A DNA stretch of 64,000 bases, from contig NZ_SACQ01000008.1 in NCBI RefSeq assembly GCF_004005935.1, positions 1 through 64,000 of the forward strand, in the 5' to 3' direction. Both the position numbers and the translations under genes were made by a program. Shown piece after piece: positions 59,711 through 64,000 of the stretch. The DNA comes from Neptunomonas marina. Lineage in GTDB: Bacteria; Pseudomonadota; Gammaproteobacteria; Pseudomonadales; Balneatricaceae. Under the pieces are notes generated by a model. The model did not search any database, had not been told where the DNA came from, and saw nothing but the letters and a program-made list of their open reading frames with translations. Position 1 is the first letter of the stretch. Every line of letters starts with the position of its first letter.

Positions 59711-60919
59711 ATGGAAGCACATCAGTTTTTACTTGCTTTACTTATTATTCTGGTCTCGGCACGCATCTTTGGAGAGCTAGCAGCAGCCATAGGAGCCCCG
59801 CCAGTCATAGGTGAGTTAGTCGCTGGCATTGTTATTGGCCCCAGCTTATTTGGGTGGGTGGAGAACCATGAGCTAATACACCTATTTGCCGAGGTCGGGG
59901 TTATCTTGCTGCTTTTCCAAGTGGGGATGGAAACCGATGTCGAAAAGCTGATTAGCGCAGGGAAAGAGTCAACCATCGTTGCACTGGGCGGTTTTTTTGC
60001 GCCACTAATCGCAGGCTTCTGTCTCGCCTACTATCTATTTGATCTGCCCTATTTGGTCGCCCTTTTCATTGGCGGCACCCTCACCGCCACCAGCATAGGC
60101 GTGACGGTTCGTGCCTTGACGGACCTTGGTAGGCACAACAGCCGCGAAGGACAAATCACGTTAGGTGCAGCCGTATTGGATGATGTGTTGGGCGTTATAT
60201 TACTCGCGCTGCTCTATGACTTTACTGTTTCGGGGGCAGTTAACTGGGCCAATACCGCTAAGGTGATGATCTTTGTTGGTAGTTTTTTTCTGTTAGCACC
60301 CATATTAGCGCGGCTTATGTCCAGCGTTATTCAACACCTCGATACCCGTATCGATAACCCGGGCCTGATACCCACCACCATCGTATCATTGGTGCTCTTC
60401 TTTGCATGGGCAGCACATGAGGCGGGCGCACCGGAGTTATTGGGCGGTTTCGCTGCTGGTATCGCCCTTTCGCGCCGTTTTTTCCTACCGTTTGGCCTAT
60501 CGATGCACGCTCAACCCGCTTTTTCACACAAGATCGAGCGTCAGATGTTGCCCATTATTCAACTGTTCACGCCGATCTTCTTTGTCACCGTGGGGTTATC
60601 ACTCGACCTCACCACCGTTGATTGGAGCTCGCCGCTATTTTGGTATCTGTCTATCAGCCTGCTAGCTGTCGCGATACTGGCTAAATTCACCGGAGCCATG
60701 CTGCTCAAGGAGCCATTGCAGCGTCGTCTTATTATCGGTATTGCAATGATGCCTAGAGGAGAGGTAGGGCTAATATTTGCGGGGATCGGCGCAACAGCGG
60801 GCGTATTTGATAACGACGTTTACACCGCGCTCATCGTCGTTATTGTCTATACCACGCTACTGGCGCCTTACCTGATGAAACAGCGGTTTAGAAAAGCGCA
60901 GCACCCCATCGAGGCCTGA
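59711..60919 (+). CDS. Cation:proton antiporter, CPA2 family
   Basis: 402 residues, about 12-13 membrane helices. Conserved segments: GELVAGIVIGPSLFG, FQVGMETDVEKL, GGTLTATSIGVTVRAL and GAAVLDDVLGVILL with the ion-binding Asp. The C-terminal TrkA-N regulatory domain of KefB/C is absent. It exchanges sodium or potassium for protons. TGGAGG lies before the ATG. Confidence 0.92.
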   Translation: MEAHQFLLALLIILVSARIFGELAAAIGAPPVIGELVAGIVIGPSLFGWVENHELIHLFAEVGVILLLFQVGMETDVEKLISAGKESTIVALGGFFAPLIAGFCLAYYLFDLPYLVALFIGGTLTATSIGVTVRALTDLGRHNSREGQITLGAAVLDDVLGVILLALLYDFTVSGAVNWANTAKVMIFVGSFFLLAPILARLMSSVIQHLDTRIDNPGLIPTTIVSLVLFFAWAAHEAGAPELLGGFAAGIALSRRFFLPFGLSMHAQPAFSHKIERQMLPIIQLFTPIFFVTVGLSLDLTTVDWSSPLFWYLSISLLAVAILAKFTGAMLLKEPLQRRLIIGIAMMPRGEVGLIFAGIGATAGVFDNDVYTALIVVIVYTTLLAPYLMKQRFRKAQHPIEA

Positions 60920-60962
60920 TTAGGTTAAGCTGAGCGTACCAAAGACAACAAAGGAGAGGCGC

Positions 60963-61484
60963 ATGGAGCTTCTACACACAACAGCCGAACATCAGGTCGC
61001 GCTCTTTCAATCTGCTGCACTAAATGAAACACATCTGCAGCCAACATATCGCCGCTGGGTCGCGTGGGCAGCTGCGTTAGCCAGCAAAGATGATGCGGTG
61101 GTGCAGTTGATCTCGCGCCATATCGAACCACTGCAACCAGACGAACAATACGCGCTAGAGCACGCACTCAATCGGATGGCGGTTACCAATCCTTACTTCT
61201 TTAGTCGCCAGTTCTTCGCGCCTAATGCTGGCGGCAGCTTAGAGGTGCTAGCCATGCCTCCTTTCGCTTCTCTGGGGATCGAAAACGAAACGGCATACCA
61301 CTATGCATGCATAGCAATCTCGATGATCAATGGCGGTTATGCCTGCTATCAAAGCCATATGAGCAGCTTGCTCCAAGCTGGGGAGACGGATGCAGCGATC
61401 GATCAAGCGATGCGCCTAACAGCAGCCGTTTCAGCGTTGTGCCAAGCGACCTTTAATGCCAGAACACTAGCACCCACCAGCTAG
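60963..61484 (+). CDS. AhpD-like protein with degenerate CxxC
   Basis: 173 residues, all-helical, aligning with AhpD/carboxymuconolactone decarboxylase. The active-site segment reads INGGYACYQSHMSSLLQAG. Family members have C-x-x-C-x-x-x-H; here the first Cys is Gly125, while Cys128 and His132 are kept. A normal dithiol peroxidase cycle is therefore not possible. AAAGGAGAGG precedes the ATG; it follows the antiporter gene by 43 bp and is probably co-transcribed. Confidence 0.8.
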   Translation: MELLHTTAEHQVALFQSAALNETHLQPTYRRWVAWAAALASKDDAVVQLISRHIEPLQPDEQYALEHALNRMAVTNPYFFSRQFFAPNAGGSLEVLAMPPFASLGIENETAYHYACIAISMINGGYACYQSHMSSLLQAGETDAAIDQAMRLTAAVSALCQATFNARTLAPTS

Positions 61485-61494
61485 GCGATATCTG

Positions 61495-61827
61495 CTAGTG
61501 GCTGGTTGTTTTGGAGATTAAGCTAATCAGCAACACGCCAGCCACGATCAGGCCAAGCCCAAGCAGCGCAGGTAGATCAAGACGCTGCCCGTACAATAAC
61601 CAACCGACCAATGCGATTAACGCAACACCAACACCCGACCAAATCGCATACGCCACACCTAAAGGAATCGACTTTAGAGTGAGCGAGAGAAAGTAAAACG
61701 CCAAACCATAGCCCACGACTACAAGGCCTGACGGCAGCAGCTTGGTAAACCCTTCGCTTTGCTTAAGTGCAGACGTAGCGACAACCTCCGAGATAATCGC
61801 TATCACCAAAAATAGCCAACTCTTCAT
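61495..61827 (-). CDS. Small multidrug resistance (SMR) pump, EmrE-like
   Basis: 110 residues, four membrane helices. The essential Glu is in [13 protein letters not shown], and the [14 protein letters not shown] motif carries the conserved Tyr and Trp. It exchanges protons for cationic drugs or quaternary ammonium compounds; the Trp-containing IWSG motif fits EmrE-type rather than guanidinium (SugE/Gdx) type, though that is a guess. It is convergent with the AhpD-like gene. Confidence 0.92.
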   Translation of the reverse strand: MKSWLFLVIAIISEVVATSALKQSEGFTKLLPSGLVVVGYGLAFYFLSLTLKSIPLGVAYAIWSGVGVALIALVGWLLYGQRLDLPALLGLGLIVAGVLLISLISKTTSH

Positions 61828-61983
61828 GCTATGGCCTCAACGTAACTAAAGCTGCCCATTGTAGGGGGCAGGCTTGTGAATAGCTACTTCGCTGCAACGC
61901 CGGTATGATCATGAAAACTAAGGAATAGATTAGCTCTACTAATCGGCCTAAAACGAGATAAGTTGCGCAGATAAGGAGTGTGT

Positions 61984-63015
61984 ATGCAAGCACCGTTAGC
62001 CACCCTGTATCCTATTATTCAAGCCCCCATGGCGGGAGTTCAGGATTTCCGTTTAGCAGCGGCAATCTCAAATGCTGGTGGGCTGGGCTCGTTACCTGCT
62101 GCGATGCTCAATACAGAGCAACTCGAGCAGGCACTTCTGGCGCTCAGCGAAGCGACCGATAACAGCTATAATGTTAACTTTTTTAGCCACACACAACCTA
62201 CAGTTCAGCCAGAGCAGATTACGCGCTGGCATGAAGCTCTGGCTCCGCACTTCGCCAAGTTTAATATTGACCCCAGCACACTCACGGGAGGCGCTTCACG
62301 ACAACCGTTCAATGAAGCGGCCGCTGAGGTACTCGAGCGCTTCAAGCCAGCCTATGTCAGCTTTCACTTTGGCCTGCCAGACAAAGCGCTACTGGAACGT
62401 GTTAAACGCTGCGGCAGCGTGGTTATCTCCTCCGCCACTAGCACCGCCGAGGCGATATGGTTGGAGCAAAACGGCGCAGATATCATTGTTGCACAAGGCC
62501 TAGAGGCCGGCGGGCATCGCGGTCACTTTTTGGATAGACAGGTCGAACACCAAATGGGGACATTCGCCTTACTACCCCAAGTTATTGCAGCCGTTAGCTG
62601 CCCCGTTGTTGCTGCAGGAGGCATCGCAGATTCCAAGGGGATCAATGCAGCCCTTACGCTCGGTGCCTGCGCTGTTCAGTTAGGTACCACCTTCCTGCTC
62701 TGCGATGAAGCCACAACCAGCCCACTGCATCGCGCCGCTTTGCAAAGTGAGGACGCAAACCATACAGCTCTCACCAACCTTTTCTCCGGTGGCGCAGCAC
62801 GCGGTATCGTCAATGGCGTTATGCGGGACCTTGGAGCCATGAATGAGGCCGCACCACCTTTTCCTCTTGCTTCAACGGCGATCACCGCACTTCGACAAGC
62901 TGCCGAGGCGCAAAATAGCAGCGATTATTCACCGCTATGGTGCGGTCAAAACAGATCTGGGTGCCAATCCATTCCCGCAGCTGAGCTACTCTATAGACTG
63001 TGCCAAGACATCTAG
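61984..63015 (+). CDS. Nitronate monooxygenase
   Basis: 343 residues, FMN-binding TIM barrel. Motifs: PIIQAPMAGVQDFRLAAAIS, FNVNFF-like YNVNFFSHTQ, QGLEAGGHRGHF with the catalytic His, and PVVAAGGIADSKGINAAL. It oxidises toxic nitronates such as propionate-3-nitronate. The ATG at 61984 has AAGGAG upstream; a GTG at 61978 overlaps the site. Confidence 0.92.
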   Translation: MQAPLATLYPIIQAPMAGVQDFRLAAAISNAGGLGSLPAAMLNTEQLEQALLALSEATDNSYNVNFFSHTQPTVQPEQITRWHEALAPHFAKFNIDPSTLTGGASRQPFNEAAAEVLERFKPAYVSFHFGLPDKALLERVKRCGSVVISSATSTAEAIWLEQNGADIIVAQGLEAGGHRGHFLDRQVEHQMGTFALLPQVIAAVSCPVVAAGGIADSKGINAALTLGACAVQLGTTFLLCDEATTSPLHRAALQSEDANHTALTNLFSGGAARGIVNGVMRDLGAMNEAAPPFPLASTAITALRQAAEAQNSSDYSPLWCGQNRSGCQSIPAAELLYRLCQDI

Positions 63016-63024
63016 GAGATCACT

Positions 63025-63495
63025 ATGTTTAAAATGCTATCGTTGGTTGTTTCACACACCGCTACAGCACTCGCAGGTTTCGCTCTCGGTATCTATATGC
63101 TGCCCATTTTAATGGCGCCCTCTGCGCCACCGGAAAATGCGGTTCAGCAAGTCGAGCAGGCTGCAACCTATCGCACGACATTCAGTAAAGAGCGCGCCGA
63201 CAGTGATTTTCTACACTGGGGCGAGGGCGATGTGTTTATCTCAGCAAAAGAGATCGCTTTCTCTGGTGAGCTAGCCCCAGGCCCTGCTTACAAGCTTTAC
63301 CTCTCACCGGTTTATGTAGAGACAGAAGCGGCATTTGCCGAGCATCAAAGCAAGATGTTGAAAGTGGGAGATATCGCGACCTTTGATCGTTTCGTCGTGC
63401 CACTGGGTGATAACGTCGACCTGAGCCAATACAATAGCGTTATCGTGTGGTGTGAGTCTTTTGATCAATACATCACATCAGCACAGTTTAAGTAA
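63025..63495 (+). CDS. DM13 domain protein
   Basis: 156 residues. An N-terminal membrane anchor (about 8-30) is followed by a DM13 domain (about 55-156): FLHWGEGDVFISAKEIAFSG, GPAYKLYLSPV, and the C-terminal YNSVIVWCESFDQY with the conserved Cys. DM13 domains are thought to take part in periplasmic or surface electron transfer. It follows the nitronate monooxygenase gene by nine bases, so they are co-transcribed. Confidence 0.88.
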   Translation: MFKMLSLVVSHTATALAGFALGIYMLPILMAPSAPPENAVQQVEQAATYRTTFSKERADSDFLHWGEGDVFISAKEIAFSGELAPGPAYKLYLSPVYVETEAAFAEHQSKMLKVGDIATFDRFVVPLGDNVDLSQYNSVIVWCESFDQYITSAQFK

Positions 63496-63515
63496 CACAT
63501 CATTAGAGGTAGTTC

Positions 63516-64000
63516 GTGTACAGCGATGACGATTTAAACCAAGCCGTTGATGCAGGCGTATTAACGGCCGAAGACGTGGGCCGCTTTCGTTCCTTTATCA
63601 GTGAACAGCAACACACCCAATCAGTCGATGAAGAGCATATCCGACTCGTCAGCGGCTTTAACGATATCTTCGTTTTAATCGCATGCGCACTAACATTGAC
63701 AGCCCTCTACTTTGTAACAACCGCCCTAAACGATCTGCTCGGCAGTCTCCTACTGGCTGTTGGCGCATGGGGTTTGAGCGAGTACTTCACGAAGCGTCGA
63801 CATATGGCCCTGCCCTCCATTGCGCTCTTGCTTGCTTTTACTGGCGCAGGTTTTGGTGTGGGTTGGCAACTGAGCGGAGCAATACCTGATGACCTGCCCG
63901 CGCGCTTTATGGTGGCCAGCGGCATAGCAGCGGCCGCTGCCACACTACACTGGTGGCGATTTCAGGTGCCAATCACCATTGCGGCAGGTACTGCTGCATT
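63516..64000 (+). CDS. DUF2157-like membrane protein, 5' end only
   Basis: Open from GTG 63516 (AGAGGT upstream) to the window edge, giving about 161 residues. The soluble N-terminus LNQAVDAGVLTAEDVGRFRS resembles the DUF2157 lead-in; several membrane helices follow (about 53-73, 77-95, 103-120, 133-147). Role unknown. The 20-bp gap from the DM13 gene suggests the same operon. Confidence 0.75.
   Translation, partial: MYSDDDLNQAVDAGVLTAEDVGRFRSFISEQQHTQSVDEEHIRLVSGFNDIFVLIACALTLTALYFVTTALNDLLGSLLLAVGAWGLSEYFTKRRHMALPSIALLLAFTGAGFGVGWQLSGAIPDDLPARFMVASGIAAAAATLHWWRFQVPITIAAGTAA

Overview
The window reads as chromosome of a marine gammaproteobacterium, probably of the Oceanospirillales/Oceanospirillaceae type. 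The evidence is the classic gammaproteobacterial gene sets (pspFABC, dnaX-ybaB-recR, rnd-ycgL-ycgN, yaaA, ydbH-ynbE-ydbL), a TAXI-type TRAP transporter, a PEP-CTERM protein, and Fur- and Zur-type operators of the gammaproteobacterial kind. Gene density is high. I saw no tRNA or rRNA gene, no CRISPR array, and no transposase or integrase gene.

Layout. 1-540: the 5' end of an ftsA-like gene and an AT-rich gap holding four phased palindromes. 540-3142: phage-shock genes with a sigma-54 promoter and PspF-like upstream sites. 3202-6571: rmuC, small hypothetical genes and an O-methyltransferase. 6598-11054: a cell-envelope run (ydbH-ynbE-ydbL, a dsbB-like gene, an lpxR-like gene). 11106-17327: a copper TonB receptor of OprC type, a DyP peroxidase, a mercaptopyruvate sulfurtransferase, trpS and yaaA. 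17383-22220: ycgN-ycgL-rnd and recR-ybaB-dnaX, the latter with two frameshift heptamers for a gamma-type product.

22221-27924 is accessory: a small putative secreted peptide, a Nudix hydrolase, a decayed copy of the 4.5S RNA gene, then a tightly coupled three-gene cassette and the intact 4.5S RNA gene (ffs). The cassette encodes a nuclease-like protein, a small middle component and an SMC/Rad50-like ATPase with a CPVC hook. It matches the ABC three-component (ABC-3C) conflict-system architecture, which is known mainly from comparative genomics. It lies between directly repeated ffs sequence, as expected for an island inserted at ffs. This is the best candidate for an under-described system here.

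28027-35647: a LysR regulator, cytochrome b561/YceI, a peroxiredoxin, a DUF3465 protein with an exported ATP-dependent ligase, hpf, a MaoC-like protein and a frameshifted PEP-CTERM gene. 35722-43174: a catabolic cluster with UspA, a TAXI TRAP transporter, a BKACE-family enzyme, a class III aminotransferase and a LysR regulator, which together suggest uptake and breakdown of an unknown amino compound. 43171-50674: a Fur-type haem uptake locus (hmuSTUV, a ChaN-like protein, a TonB haem receptor). 50929-54266: a GGDEF enzyme, omega-amidase and methionine aminotransferase. 54333-57505: an operon with a DUF2796 His-rich protein, an ABC exporter-like pair and a DUF3299 protein under a Zur-like box. 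57584-64000: a periplasmic binding protein with an output-less HAMP sensor, a GIY-YIG protein, a CPA2 antiporter, a degenerate AhpD-like protein, an SMR pump, a nitronate monooxygenase, a DM13 protein and the start of a DUF2157-like membrane protein.
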